Origin: JAFAHD01 sp963772515
GTDB taxonomy: Bacteria; Vulcanimicrobiota; Vulcanimicrobiia; Eremiobacterales; Eremiobacteraceae
NCBI GenBank assembly: GCA_963772515.1
Contig: CAVYXC010000002.1
Location: 558,001-622,000 of the forward strand
Direction: 5' to 3'
Length of the DNA: 64,000 nucleotides
Shown here one piece after another: positions 7,696 to 17,488 of the stretch; position 1 is the first letter of the stretch, and every line of letters begins with the position of its first letter. A program made the translations under genes and the position numbers. The notes below the pieces were generated by a model. It saw only the letters and a program-made list of their open reading frames with translations. It had not been told where the DNA came from and did no database searches.

Positions 7696-10600
7696 ATGTT
7701 CTCCCTTCGAGCGGTCGCGCGTGGGGTGGCGCTCGCGGCCGGGCTGGCCGCAGCGTGTGCGGTGCTCGCGGTCAGCTTCGCCGCGCCGCGCTCGGCCCTG
7801 GCGCGTTTCGCGCTCGGCGCGTTCCTGGCGGTACACGGCATGCATCTCGCCGGCGGCGACCTTGCGGTCGGGCGAGAGCGCCTCGATGCATCCGGCCTTG
7901 AGATCGACGACGACAGCGGACGCGTGTTGTACGTCAAACGGCTTACGATCGAGTACGATTGGCGCGCGCTGATCGGGCGCAGCGACCGGCGCTTCGGGCT
8001 GCGCGCGGTGGAGATCGACCAGCCTGCGCTGCGCGTCGTCGTGTTGCCGGACGGCTCGACTAACCTTTCAACCTTTATAACGCCGGCGTCGCCGCCCGCC
8101 GCCGGGGTGAATACCGTCAGCCCGCTTGCCCCGCTCGCCCTGACGCTGCGCGTCGCCGACGGCAGGCTCGACGTCGAGAATCCAAGCGCGTACGCACGGC
8201 CGGGGCGGTGGTTCTCGATCACCGGCATCGAGGCCGATGCCGCGCTGTCGGGCGGGATCGGCCGTGGCGAGTTGCGTGCGACATACGCCGCGCAAGGAAC
8301 GGCATCGCATCTGCGCGGCGCGTTTTCGGAAAACGATCCCGTCGGGTTCGCGCAGTTGACGCTTGACGCGCCGTCCGTCGCATTCGCGCCGCCCCTCGAT
8401 GCGTTCATCTCGACGCCGTTGTTCGTCGCCGAACGCGGCACGGCGGACGTGGTGGCGCGCTCGTACGACCTCGGCTACGCAGACGGTGCCGGTCCGTCAT
8501 GGCGCTTCAGCGCGGGCGCGCGAGTGCGCGGGGGCACCATCCATGTCGTGCCGTTGGACGTGCCGGTGCGTGACATCGCGGGGACGATCGCGCTGAGCGG
8601 CGGCTATCTCGGGTTCGGCGATTTGCGTGGGGATGCAGCGGGCCTTCCCATCGTCGCGCGGGGCGGGATCCGTCTCGGCGGCGGCGTTCGCTTGGGTTTC
8701 GCCGCGCACACGCGCGGCGATCTCCGCCTTGCGAAGCGGTTGCTGGCGTTCTCGCGCGCTCAAACGATGGACGGCGCATTCGAGGCTCGAGTGCGCTTCG
8801 ATGGACCGCTCGACGACGTGCACGTCGCCGGCGACCTGAACGGGAAGGCTGGATCCGAGCACGTCGACGGAGTTCCGCTCGCCGCCGCACGCGCTATCTT
8901 CTATTATCACGATGCTCACGTGACGCTGCCGCACGTCGAGGCATCGTACGACGGCGGACGCGTGTCGGGCGGCGGAGACATCGCTCTCGGCGCGCAACCC
9001 GCCGTCCAAGCCATCGGTACTGCTGACGCGCGGGCGCGTGCGGTGCCGGTGATCGCAAACCTCAACCGCGGCGGTATCGTGCAGGTGCTGGCATCGATCG
9101 ACGGCCCGGCGAGCAGCGCGCGCTTTGACGCCTTCGGACGCACGCTCGGCGGCACCGGCGCGAGCGCCGCGGTCGCCGTGACCGGAACGGCGGGCTCGTC
9201 GGCGTTCAGCGCCTTGCGGATCGCCTGGCCGCGCGGCGACATCACCGCGCGCACGGCGTACGACCACTCCAATGCGGTCCAACGCGCGTTCTTCGCCAGC
9301 GTCATCGCGTCGCACGCGCCGGTTCATATCTTCGCCGGCAGCGCAGGCCTCCCGGGAATCACGCCGCTCGTCACGCTGCCGGAGGTCGTCGGAACGTTTG
9401 ATGGGGTTGCGCGGAGCAGCGGCTCCGATTCGGCAGACGGCACGCTGGGAACGGTCGTGGACCTGCGCGGGCGCGACGTGGTCGTGCAAGGCGAGCGAGT
9501 CGACGCCGTGACGGTCCGCGCCAGCGGAAGGGGACCACGCATCGCGCTCGAGTCACTCGCGCTGAGCGGCCGCGACGTCGCAGTGCGGGCCTCCGGCGTC
9601 GCGCGCGTCGACCCGCAGACATTGCGGCTCGCCGGGGATATCCGTGGAACGGGCGCGTTCGCACTCGACCCGATCGCGCGGATGGCCGGCGTTCCGGCGA
9701 GCGGCGACGTGAGCGGCGACTTCGAGGCGGTGTTCAGCGCCAGCGGCTGGGCCGCGACGATCGCTTCACGTGACGGGAACGCGATGCTTGACGGATTGGC
9801 GTTAAGCGGTCTGACGCTTGAAGCGGCCGGAGGCCCGGCCGCGCCACTGCGTTACGCGGTGAAAGCCGATGCGCTGCGCGGCACCATCGGCGCGACGGGT
9901 ACGCAAGACGGCGCGAGCATCTTCGCGAGCGGCATCGACATGGCCGCGCTGCGCGGCGCCGGCTTGCCGTTCGACGCCGGCACCGCTGTGGTGATCGGCG
10001 ATGTGAGACCCGCCGCGCACGGCGCCGATCTTTCAGCTTCATTCTCCATGGCGGGCGGGCGCGTGAACGGCACGCAGGTGGGAGGATCGGGGGATATCAC
10101 ATACGCGCAGCGCGATCTGCACGCGCTGGGAGACCTGGATGTCGCAGGTACGCGCGTGCGCGTCAGCGGCAGCGCGCTCGGCGTGGCGCCCGGCGCTGCG
10201 CCCTCGGACGTGACGCTGGACGCCACCGCGTCCGTACGCGATGGCGATCTCGGCGGCGTGCTCGCGCATGTGGTGCCGCGCGCATGGCCGGTCGCGGGCG
10301 CGTTCGACGCCGACCTCGCCGTGCGCGGCAACGCATCCGATCCGCAGGTCGCCGGCACGCTGGATAGCGGCGCCGCGACGCTGCGCGGCGTGACGCTGCT
10401 TGGAAATCGCAGCACGTTCTCGTATGGCGGCGGCGCCTTCGTCCTGCGCGACGGCGCGACGCAGCTCGGCGACACGGCGCTGGCTTTCGGCGGACGCTAC
10501 TCGCACGACCGCCTCGCGCTGCTCGCTCGCAGCGCACGTGTGGACCTGTCCGACGTCAACGACTTCTTCGAAGGGCGCGACGTGCTCGACGGGATCGGCA

Positions 10601-12888
10601 GCGTGTACGTCGCGCTGTCGCTGCAGCCCGGAAGCGCACGCGCGCACGGGAATCTTGCGCTCGCCGATGCCTATGCCGCGGGAATACCGCTCGGTTCGAT
10701 CAGCGCTGCGATGCGCGAGGCCGGCTCCGATGGTCTGCACCTCGACGTCGCCCAGAACGGAGAACTCGGCGCGAGCTATTTCTCCGGCGATCTCACGTTT
10801 GGCGGCAGTGCTTCAGCCCTTCCCGACCTGCACCGCGCGACGTATCGTGCGACCGCGCAGACGTCGGACGTGGATCTCGGCTTGATCGCGCGCCTCACAG
10901 GACTGGAGGACTGGGGTCTGCGCGGCACGCTCGACGCGAACGGCTCGTTGAACGGCACGTTCGCCAAACCAGCTGTCGACGTCGCGTTTGCCGTGCATGA
11001 CGGATACGTCCGCAAGCTGCAGCTGCTCGGTACGACTGGGCGCATCACGAGCGATGGCACGCAGGTGCAGCTGCGCGATGCGGCGGTCGACGTGTCGTTC
11101 GGGCATGCCGTCGCAAATGCGCGGCTCAGCCGCAGCGGCGCTCTCTCGGGCGATGCGCAGATGAACGTGAGCGATCTCCGCGGGCTGACGCGGCTCTTCG
11201 GCTCCGACGTGGAGATCAGCGGCGCGGCGCAGACGGACGTGGCGCTCTCGGGCACGGTTCACAAGCCGGTCATCAAGGGAAGCGTCATCGCCACGCCGGG
11301 AGAGGTGCTCGGCATCGGCTACGATCAGCTCGCGGCTCACGCCACATATTCGGCGAACGAGGTCGCCATCGGCGACACCCTGCTGCGCCTTTCGAAAGGA
11401 CACGGGCTGCTGACGCTCTCGGGGTCGCTGCCGCTCGAGCTCGTGCCGTTCGCGCTCGGTCCGCCCAGCCGGCCGGTGGGCCTGCGTCTGGACGCCTCGG
11501 GCATCGACATGACTGCATTCGATCCGCTCCTCAAACAGACGATGACGCTTGCGGGCACGCTCGACGCCAGCGCTGCGGTCAGCGGCACTGCGGGCAAACC
11601 GGAACTGCAGGGGTCGGCGCGTTTGCGTGGCGGCGAATTGACGTCGCGCTATCAGACGGTGCCGCTGCGCTCGATCAACGCGGATATTGTGTTCTCGCAC
11701 GATTCGATTACGCTGACCGATCTGGCGGGCACCGGAGGCAAAGGGACGTTCGACGGCAGCGGCAGGGCGTACGTCGTACCGGCGGTCGGCTTGCGCAGCA
11801 CCCCGGGTCTTGCGTACTACGCGACGCTACGTGCGGTCAATCTGCCGCTCGACGCGCCGAATTGGGTATCCGGCACCGTCAACGGCGACCTCGGCCTGAC
11901 GCAATCCGGTTCGACGCCGCTGCTCGCCGGCACGCTGACGCTGCGCGACGGCACGATCCCCGTGTCGGCGATCTATCAGCTGGCGACGACGCTGGGCGAC
12001 ACATCGGGACCGCCGCCGACGTCGAACATTCCCGGCGTGCCGGAGCTGCTGCCGGGCCACACGATCGCGTACGGCGGCGGCGTCTACCCGCCAGGCGATC
12101 ATCTGCTCACGCCGGCTGCGCTCTCCACACCCGCGCCGACATTCTTCGACTTGCCGTCGCTCAACATGCAGCTGGCGACCGACGCGCGCAACATGCGCGT
12201 GCACGGCGGCCCAGTCGATCTGACGACCGACGGCACGCTTGCGATCGGCGGCAGCGTGCGCGACCCGCAGTTGACAGGCGAATTCACCACCAAGCGCGGC
12301 ACGATCGGCGCGTATGGCGTGACCTTCCGCGTGGAGCGCGGCGTGCTCTCGTTCGAGCCGGACCAAGGAGTGTTGCCCTCGCTGGACGCGACCGCGTCGA
12401 CCGTCGTCAACGGCGATCGCGTCACGCTGGATATAAGCGGACGCGTCGACCACCTGAGCACGGTGATCTCTTCGAGCAGCGGCCAAACCCCCGAGCAGAT
12501 CCTCGCGGGCATCGTCGGAGGATCCGACATCGGCGCGCTGACCGGCGGGGTGACGCAGCAGACGTTGTCAGTCGGTGCGCAGCGCTTGCTCAGCGCCGAG
12601 CTCTCGCGCAGCATCCTCTCGCCGTTCTCCACGGCGCTCGCGCAATCGCTCAACATCGAAGAGGTCTCGCTCGAATTCAACCAACTGGGCCAGATCGTCG
12701 TCGAAGTGCGCAAGTTCGTCTCGCCGACGGTCGCTGTGATCTACGGGTCGACGACCACACAGCCGGTCACGCAGTATTACGGTGCGTCGTACAGCGTGCG
12801 CGACTACGCCGCGCTCGAGTTCACGTCGACCACCGCGCCCTCAGGATTCATCACGTACCGGGTCGGCATGCGAGTGACGTTTAAGTGA
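7696..12888 (+). CDS. tamB: Translocation and assembly module protein TamB (AsmA-like, DUF490)
   Basis: A 1730-aa envelope-spanning protein of the TamB/AsmA-like group, thought to form a hydrophobic beta-groove that carries phospholipids, and perhaps assists autotransporter insertion, between the membranes. It has an N-terminal membrane anchor (about residues 8-30). A very long run of alternating beta-strand segments follows, then a C-terminal TamB domain with GGVTQQTLSVGAQRLLS and a strand-rich end (GFITYRVGMRVTFK). It lies directly upstream of bamA, as tamB often does next to an Omp85 gene in non-proteobacterial diderms. Length is somewhat above the E. coli protein. Confidence 0.87.
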   Translation: MFSLRAVARGVALAAGLAAACAVLAVSFAAPRSALARFALGAFLAVHGMHLAGGDLAVGRERLDASGLEIDDDSGRVLYVKRLTIEYDWRALIGRSDRRFGLRAVEIDQPALRVVVLPDGSTNLSTFITPASPPAAGVNTVSPLAPLALTLRVADGRLDVENPSAYARPGRWFSITGIEADAALSGGIGRGELRATYAAQGTASHLRGAFSENDPVGFAQLTLDAPSVAFAPPLDAFISTPLFVAERGTADVVARSYDLGYADGAGPSWRFSAGARVRGGTIHVVPLDVPVRDIAGTIALSGGYLGFGDLRGDAAGLPIVARGGIRLGGGVRLGFAAHTRGDLRLAKRLLAFSRAQTMDGAFEARVRFDGPLDDVHVAGDLNGKAGSEHVDGVPLAAARAIFYYHDAHVTLPHVEASYDGGRVSGGGDIALGAQPAVQAIGTADARARAVPVIANLNRGGIVQVLASIDGPASSARFDAFGRTLGGTGASAAVAVTGTAGSSAFSALRIAWPRGDITARTAYDHSNAVQRAFFASVIASHAPVHIFAGSAGLPGITPLVTLPEVVGTFDGVARSSGSDSADGTLGTVVDLRGRDVVVQGERVDAVTVRASGRGPRIALESLALSGRDVAVRASGVARVDPQTLRLAGDIRGTGAFALDPIARMAGVPASGDVSGDFEAVFSASGWAATIASRDGNAMLDGLALSGLTLEAAGGPAAPLRYAVKADALRGTIGATGTQDGASIFASGIDMAALRGAGLPFDAGTAVVIGDVRPAAHGADLSASFSMAGGRVNGTQVGGSGDITYAQRDLHALGDLDVAGTRVRVSGSALGVAPGAAPSDVTLDATASVRDGDLGGVLAHVVPRAWPVAGAFDADLAVRGNASDPQVAGTLDSGAATLRGVTLLGNRSTFSYGGGAFVLRDGATQLGDTALAFGGRYSHDRLALLARSARVDLSDVNDFFEGRDVLDGIGSVYVALSLQPGSARAHGNLALADAYAAGIPLGSISAAMREAGSDGLHLDVAQNGELGASYFSGDLTFGGSASALPDLHRATYRATAQTSDVDLGLIARLTGLEDWGLRGTLDANGSLNGTFAKPAVDVAFAVHDGYVRKLQLLGTTGRITSDGTQVQLRDAAVDVSFGHAVANARLSRSGALSGDAQMNVSDLRGLTRLFGSDVEISGAAQTDVALSGTVHKPVIKGSVIATPGEVLGIGYDQLAAHATYSANEVAIGDTLLRLSKGHGLLTLSGSLPLELVPFALGPPSRPVGLRLDASGIDMTAFDPLLKQTMTLAGTLDASAAVSGTAGKPELQGSARLRGGELTSRYQTVPLRSINADIVFSHDSITLTDLAGTGGKGTFDGSGRAYVVPAVGLRSTPGLAYYATLRAVNLPLDAPNWVSGTVNGDLGLTQSGSTPLLAGTLTLRDGTIPVSAIYQLATTLGDTSGPPPTSNIPGVPELLPGHTIAYGGGVYPPGDHLLTPAALSTPAPTFFDLPSLNMQLATDARNMRVHGGPVDLTTDGTLAIGGSVRDPQLTGEFTTKRGTIGAYGVTFRVERGVLSFEPDQGVLPSLDATASTVVNGDRVTLDISGRVDHLSTVISSSSGQTPEQILAGIVGGSDIGALTGGVTQQTLSVGAQRLLSAELSRSILSPFSTALAQSLNIEEVSLEFNQLGQIVVEVRKFVSPTVAVIYGSTTTQPVTQYYGASYSVRDYAALEFTSTTAPSGFITYRVGMRVTFK

Positions 12889-13060
12889 GGCCACAGGAGC
12901 CCGCGCGGGCAGGAATGTGCGGGAAAACGTGGGAAGCCAAGTCGCTCAAACCTACGCCAACGCGGCCCACAGAAGCACTCGCGGGCGGCGGCAAAGACCG
13001 GGCCGCCGTCCGCTCGGTTGTCTGCCCGGACCCGAGGTCGCCGGCCCGCCGGCACGTTTG
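12889..13060 (+). other. GC-rich untranslated leader between tamB and bamA
   Basis: This 172-base gap contains the palindrome CCCGCGCGGG (12900-12909) and a GGCGGC/GCCGCC pair around 12985-13010. The frame is open from an alternative start at 12917, but that stretch encodes an arginine-rich, non-signal-like sequence before a good signal peptide, so I treat it as untranslated. I do not recognise a riboswitch. Confidence 0.4.
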
Positions 13061-15307
13061 ATGAGGAGTCCCCGACTGTTGCGTCTTGTCATGCGAAGTG
13101 CGGCTGTGGTGCTCGCCGCAGCGGCCCTCGTGGTGGCCTTCGTGCCCCAGGCGACGCCTGCCGCGCCGACGCCCATCATCACCGCGGTGAACATCAAGGG
13201 CAACACCCACGTCCCCACCGATAAGATCGCAGCGGTGATCAAGAGCAGGCCCGGCACGCCGCTCGACACCAAGCAGATCGCGGCCGACCAGCAGGCCATC
13301 CTCGGTCTCGGTTATTTCTCAGACGTGAAGACCGATCTGCGCGCGGCTCCTGGCGGCGTCGCCGTGACCTACCTCGTGATCGAGAATCCGGTCGTCACCA
13401 AGATCACGTTCGACGGTAACACGCACGTCTCGAGCGACATCCTCACCGCGCTCATGGACACCTCGACCGGTTCGGTGCTCGACACCAACACGTTGCGCGA
13501 CGACGTCGCCAAGATCAACTCGTATTACGACAAGCTCGGCTACACGGGCACGCGGCATGTCAAGAACATCCATATCGATGCAGACGGCCACCTGCTCATC
13601 GACGTCAAAGAGGGCGTCACCGTCGCGAAGATCGACGTGACCGGCAACCACATCATCAACACGCAGGCGATCTTGGCCGTCATGAAGACGAAGCCCGGTT
13701 CGACGTTCTCGCAGCAGCAGTTCAGCGACGACCTGCAAGCGATCCAAAACTTGTACAAGGACCTCGGCTTCTCGGCGATCGTCGACGGCAGCGTCGATCC
13801 GAACAGCGCGGGCGTCGTCGACGTGAGCGTGTGCGAATCGAAAGTCGGCGCGGTCGAGATCCTGGGCAATTCGAAGACCAAGGACTACGTGATCCGGCGC
13901 CTGTTGCTGCTCGGACCCGGCGATCTCATCACCGACAACCGCCTGCGGCGCGATTACGAGGCGATCAACAACACGCAGTTCTTCAAGACGGTCGACCTCT
14001 CGATCAAGCCGTTCGGCGACAAGTGCGGATACGTCACGCTCGTGTGGACGGTCCAGGAGCAACGCACCGGCACGGCCAGCGTCGGCCTCTCGTACGGTGG
14101 CGGCGGCACGTACGGCCAAGGCCTGTCGGGCAACATCTCGTATTCGGAGAGCAATGTCGACGGCACGGGCAACGGCGCATCGATCGCCGCCTCGCGCGGC
14201 CAGTACACCTCAGCGGTCAACTTCGGCGTCACTATCCCCTACCTGCACAAGTTCAAGTCGACGTCGCTGGCGGTTAACATCTTCAATAACGTCACCAACA
14301 ACCAGCCCTACCCGGTGTATAAAGAAGCGGGCAACAATCCGTTCTACTCTCTGTCGCCGCCGGGCGGCAGCATCTCGAGCGGGCCGCTCACCGCGACGCC
14401 CGTGCCCGGCGTCACCGTCGTGTGCCAACCGAGCTCGACGCCATGCACGAACCAGTTCGCTGATTTCTCGTCGCGCCAATCGGGCGTGTCGATCACGACG
14501 GGCCACCCGATCGCCGAGTACACGCGCCTCTATTACGGTATCTCCGCGACGCGGCTGTATCAAGAATTCACCGCGCAAGGGTTCCCGAACTCGCTGCTGG
14601 ACCAGACCTCGATAGGCGTCACCACGCCGGGCAACGGCGTGACGGTCGGCGGCAACCAGCCGAGCCAAGCGCTGCGCTCGCTCAACGCGAGTCTGGTCCG
14701 CGACAACCGGGACGACGTGCAGAACCCGCGCTACGGCGGCGTGACCTCCATCTACGATGAAGCCGCGCTAAAGTTCCTCGGATCGGACTACAAGTACGAC
14801 AAAGGCATCTTCCAGCTCACGCGTTTTTATCCGGTCAAACGGCACTCGACGTTCGGCTTCAACTTCGTGTGGGGATTCTCGACCGGCGGCACGACGCTGC
14901 CGTATAATGAGTTGTTCAGTTTGTCGGACCAGCAGCTGCGCGGCACCAAGTACGTGTACTACGGCGATCGCGAGCTGCTCGGGCAAGCCGAACTGCGCAT
15001 GCCGGTGACCGCGGACCGCAAGCTGGAGGTCGTGCTCTTCACGGATACCGGCAGCGCGCCGTACGTCCAAGCGGTGGCGGGTCCGACGCCTGCGCCGACG
15101 CCTGTGCCGCCATCGGGGCCGCACGCGCCGGTCGTGGTGGGACCGCGCCAGACTTTCACCTATAAGCAGCTGCCGTACAGCTTCTTGACGGACGTCGGTT
15201 TCGGCATCCGCCTGACCACACCGATTCTGCCGCAGCAGATCCGCATCGATCTGGCCACGAGCTCGCAAGGAAGTCATATCTCATTCGGCTTCGGCCAAGC
15301 ATTCTAG
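13061..15307 (+). CDS. bamA: Outer membrane protein assembly factor BamA (Omp85)
   Basis: Omp85 insertase that folds beta-barrel proteins into the outer membrane. From ATG 13061 the protein is 748 aa with a signal peptide (RLVMRSAAVVLAAAALVVAF). Four POTRA domains follow, each opening with a strand such as ITAVNIKGN, VTKITFDGN, VAKIDVTGN and VGAVEILGN, one fewer than in E. coli. A 16-strand-type barrel ends in GFGQAF with terminal phenylalanine. A proline/threonine-rich loop (PTPAPTPVPP) sits late in the barrel. The start was chosen because the signal peptide begins there. It is followed after 15 bases by an OmpH-like gene. Confidence 0.9.
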   Translation: MRSPRLLRLVMRSAAVVLAAAALVVAFVPQATPAAPTPIITAVNIKGNTHVPTDKIAAVIKSRPGTPLDTKQIAADQQAILGLGYFSDVKTDLRAAPGGVAVTYLVIENPVVTKITFDGNTHVSSDILTALMDTSTGSVLDTNTLRDDVAKINSYYDKLGYTGTRHVKNIHIDADGHLLIDVKEGVTVAKIDVTGNHIINTQAILAVMKTKPGSTFSQQQFSDDLQAIQNLYKDLGFSAIVDGSVDPNSAGVVDVSVCESKVGAVEILGNSKTKDYVIRRLLLLGPGDLITDNRLRRDYEAINNTQFFKTVDLSIKPFGDKCGYVTLVWTVQEQRTGTASVGLSYGGGGTYGQGLSGNISYSESNVDGTGNGASIAASRGQYTSAVNFGVTIPYLHKFKSTSLAVNIFNNVTNNQPYPVYKEAGNNPFYSLSPPGGSISSGPLTATPVPGVTVVCQPSSTPCTNQFADFSSRQSGVSITTGHPIAEYTRLYYGISATRLYQEFTAQGFPNSLLDQTSIGVTTPGNGVTVGGNQPSQALRSLNASLVRDNRDDVQNPRYGGVTSIYDEAALKFLGSDYKYDKGIFQLTRFYPVKRHSTFGFNFVWGFSTGGTTLPYNELFSLSDQQLRGTKYVYYGDRELLGQAELRMPVTADRKLEVVLFTDTGSAPYVQAVAGPTPAPTPVPPSGPHAPVVVGPRQTFTYKQLPYSFLTDVGFGIRLTTPILPQQIRIDLATSSQGSHISFGFGQAF

Positions 15308-15322
15308 GAGAACCATAAGACA

Positions 15323-16117
15323 ATGCACATACGCTTCGTTTCGGCGATCGCGTTCGCGATCGTCGCCGCACTAGCGCTCGCGCCGCAGGCGCTGGCGACC
15401 GACGTCAACGACATCGGCTTCGTCGACCAGGGCGCGATCGGCGGACTGCCCGCGTTCGCCGCCGCGCAACAGCAGTTCGCGCAGTTCCGCGATCAGACAG
15501 CGCGCGATTTCCAAGCAGCGATCAAAGGCAAGAGCCAAGCTGACCAGCAGCGCATCTACGGCGACTACAACCAGAAGCTCGCCGCCAAACAGCACGAGCT
15601 GTTCGATCCGTTGCTCAACCGCGCGCAGACGGCCATCGCGCTGGTGGCGGCGCAGCACAGCTTGAGCGTCGTCGTCGACAAGCAGATCGTGATCTACGGC
15701 GGCATGGACATCACCAAGGACGTGCTCTCGACGATCAATCAAGCCGGCATCATCGTGCCGCCGGTGAACACGCCGCCGCCGTCCGAAGTCGGCTACGTCG
15801 ATCAGACTCAGATCGACCAGCTCCCTAAGGCGAAAGCCGCCGCGGATGCGTTCCAAGCAGCGCGCGCGAGACTCGGGCAAGAGCTCAACAAGGAGCTCGC
15901 CGGCAAGAGCCAAGCGGACCAGCTGGCCCTCGTGCAGTCGTTCAACAACCAGCTTAAAGATGAGCAGAAGAAAGACGTCCAACCGCTCAACGACCAGATC
16001 CAAAAAGCGATCTCGGACGTCGCGCGCAAACAGAAGCTGCTGCTCGTCGTCGACCAGGCCGATCGCGTCTACGGCGGCACCGACGTCACCGCGGACGTGC
16101 TGGCAGCCCTGAAGTAA
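15323..16117 (+). CDS. OmpH/Skp-like periplasmic chaperone with two tandem Skp repeats
   Basis: Skp/OmpH proteins hold unfolded outer-membrane proteins in the periplasm. This 264-aa protein has a signal peptide ending at ALAT. It then has two copies of one module: residues about 27-135 (GFVDQGAIGGLPAFAAAQ, helical stretch, VVVDKQIVIYGGMDITKDVL) and about 150-264 (GYVDQTQIDQLPKAKAAA, helical stretch, LVVDQADRVYGGTDVTADVL). The conserved GKSQADQ in both helices shows internal duplication. Typical Skp is about 160 aa and trimeric, so this is a covalent dimer. It sits between bamA and two more Skp-like genes. Confidence 0.82.
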   Translation: MHIRFVSAIAFAIVAALALAPQALATDVNDIGFVDQGAIGGLPAFAAAQQQFAQFRDQTARDFQAAIKGKSQADQQRIYGDYNQKLAAKQHELFDPLLNRAQTAIALVAAQHSLSVVVDKQIVIYGGMDITKDVLSTINQAGIIVPPVNTPPPSEVGYVDQTQIDQLPKAKAAADAFQAARARLGQELNKELAGKSQADQLALVQSFNNQLKDEQKKDVQPLNDQIQKAISDVARKQKLLLVVDQADRVYGGTDVTADVLAALK

Positions 16118-17488
16118 TTGACACACGCCAGAGCACTCGCCGCCGCGGCGCTGGTCGTCGCGCTCGCGGGGTGCGCGAAAGGCGGCGCTCCGTTCGCACA
16201 GGGCGGCGGCGCCGGATACGTCGACATCGACAAGGTCATCGCTGCGCACCCGTTGCACGTCGAACTGGACACGCTCGAGTCGCAGATCACGTTGCTCAGC
16301 GGGCAGGCGCAGAATGCGCCGGCGCCGCAGACGCCCGCGCAGCAGCAGGCGCTGGCGCAGATGGAAGCTGACCTAGCCTCCGCCGACCAGCAGTTCCAAG
16401 CGCAGATCAACGCGCGGCGCACGTACTACCAGCAGCGCGAAGCGGCGGCGATGGCGACGCTGCAGACGCAAGTCACGGGCGCTTCCGCTCCCATCGGCCA
16501 GCAGCTCGGCGCGCAAGCGCAGAAGGTGCAACAAGACGCGCTCAAAGCGTTCACGGAATACCAGAAGCAGCTGTATCAAGCCGACGGCCTTCATCTGCAA
16601 CAAGTGGCCCGCCAACTGCAGCAAGAAGTGGGTCTCAAGCTCGGGGCGCGGCGCGCGCAGCTCGAGAAATCTGAGACCGACTATCAGATCGACCTCGCAA
16701 AGCAAAGCCAGAGCCAGCGCCTCAACCTCAAAGCCAAACTCGAAGACCTCAACCTCACCCAAGACGAGCGCCAGCAGGCCGAGAGCCAGCTCGCCAATAT
16801 CGAGACGCGCGAAGAATCGATCATCAATCAGCTCAAATCGCGCGACAACGCGGACCTCAAGACCTACGAGGACTCGCTCCAACGCGATGCCGCCGCGCGC
16901 TTCAATACGGCGCGTACGGCGGCCATGAGCGCGACGAACGACAAGCTCAAAGCCCGCCAGAAGCAGATGAACGACCAGCTGCACGTGCAGCTCTCCGGGC
17001 TGGGCACCCAATACCAGGCGCAGGTCGCCAACGCCAACGCGCAGCTGGAGAAAGATCCGAAGGCGCGGGCGGAGATGGACAAGATCCACAGCGAGAACCA
17101 GGCGCAATACGCGGCCGAATTCTCGAAGGCGCTGGCCGCGTACCAGGAGACGCGCAAACAGCTCGTCGCCAAGTACAGCGCGATCGGACACATGCAATTC
17201 ATCGACGACGTCGCGATCCAGAACGAGACGCAAGATCTCGCCGCCCAGCGCCGCGACCTGTACGGGAAGATCCTGACGCAGGTCCAGACGCAGGTCGGCG
17301 ACGTGGCGCGCCAGCGCGGTATCGCCATCGTGTTCACCAATATCCGCGGAGCTGGTTCCGCGGTCGACCTCACCGATCAAGTCATCAAGGCCGTCGCGGC
17401 GCTGCCGGCGCCGCCTTCGCCGGCAGACCTAGTCCCCGCGACCTCATCTCCACCGTCACCAACCACACCATCCGGGAGCAGAACGTGA
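16118..17488 (+). CDS. Large coiled-coil OmpH-like lipoprotein
   Basis: A 456-aa protein starting at TTG immediately after the previous stop. It has a clear lipoprotein signal (VVALAGC, lipidated Cys19). A first OmpH-like strand follows (GYVDIDKVIAAHPLHVEL), then roughly 250 residues of Gln/Lys/Glu-rich helix predicted to be coiled coil. A final OmpH-like module has FIDDVAIQNETQDLAAQRRDLYGKI and a terminal GIAIVFTNIRGAGSAVDLTDQVI. It resembles two Skp modules with a greatly enlarged tentacle. A periplasmic chaperone or scaffold role is inferred from the fold and from its place in the bamA-lpx cluster. Confidence 0.65.
   Translation: MTHARALAAAALVVALAGCAKGGAPFAQGGGAGYVDIDKVIAAHPLHVELDTLESQITLLSGQAQNAPAPQTPAQQQALAQMEADLASADQQFQAQINARRTYYQQREAAAMATLQTQVTGASAPIGQQLGAQAQKVQQDALKAFTEYQKQLYQADGLHLQQVARQLQQEVGLKLGARRAQLEKSETDYQIDLAKQSQSQRLNLKAKLEDLNLTQDERQQAESQLANIETREESIINQLKSRDNADLKTYEDSLQRDAAARFNTARTAAMSATNDKLKARQKQMNDQLHVQLSGLGTQYQAQVANANAQLEKDPKARAEMDKIHSENQAQYAAEFSKALAAYQETRKQLVAKYSAIGHMQFIDDVAIQNETQDLAAQRRDLYGKILTQVQTQVGDVARQRGIAIVFTNIRGAGSAVDLTDQVIKAVAALPAPPSPADLVPATSSPPSPTTPSGSRT

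Noticed and set aside
12917..13060. Longer BamA N-terminus from 12917
   Set aside because: It would place 48 Arg-rich residues before a perfect signal peptide, which would block export.
12889..13060. Cyclic di-GMP riboswitch before bamA, suggested by a GGCAAAGACCGGG stretch
   Set aside because: The conserved GEMM core and paired arms could not be laid out; similarity is superficial.
16373..17380. Minus-strand frame rich in Leu, Val and Arg opposite the coiled-coil lipoprotein
   Set aside because: The complement of Gln/Leu/Lys codons gives an artificial hydrophobic pattern; no start context or family.
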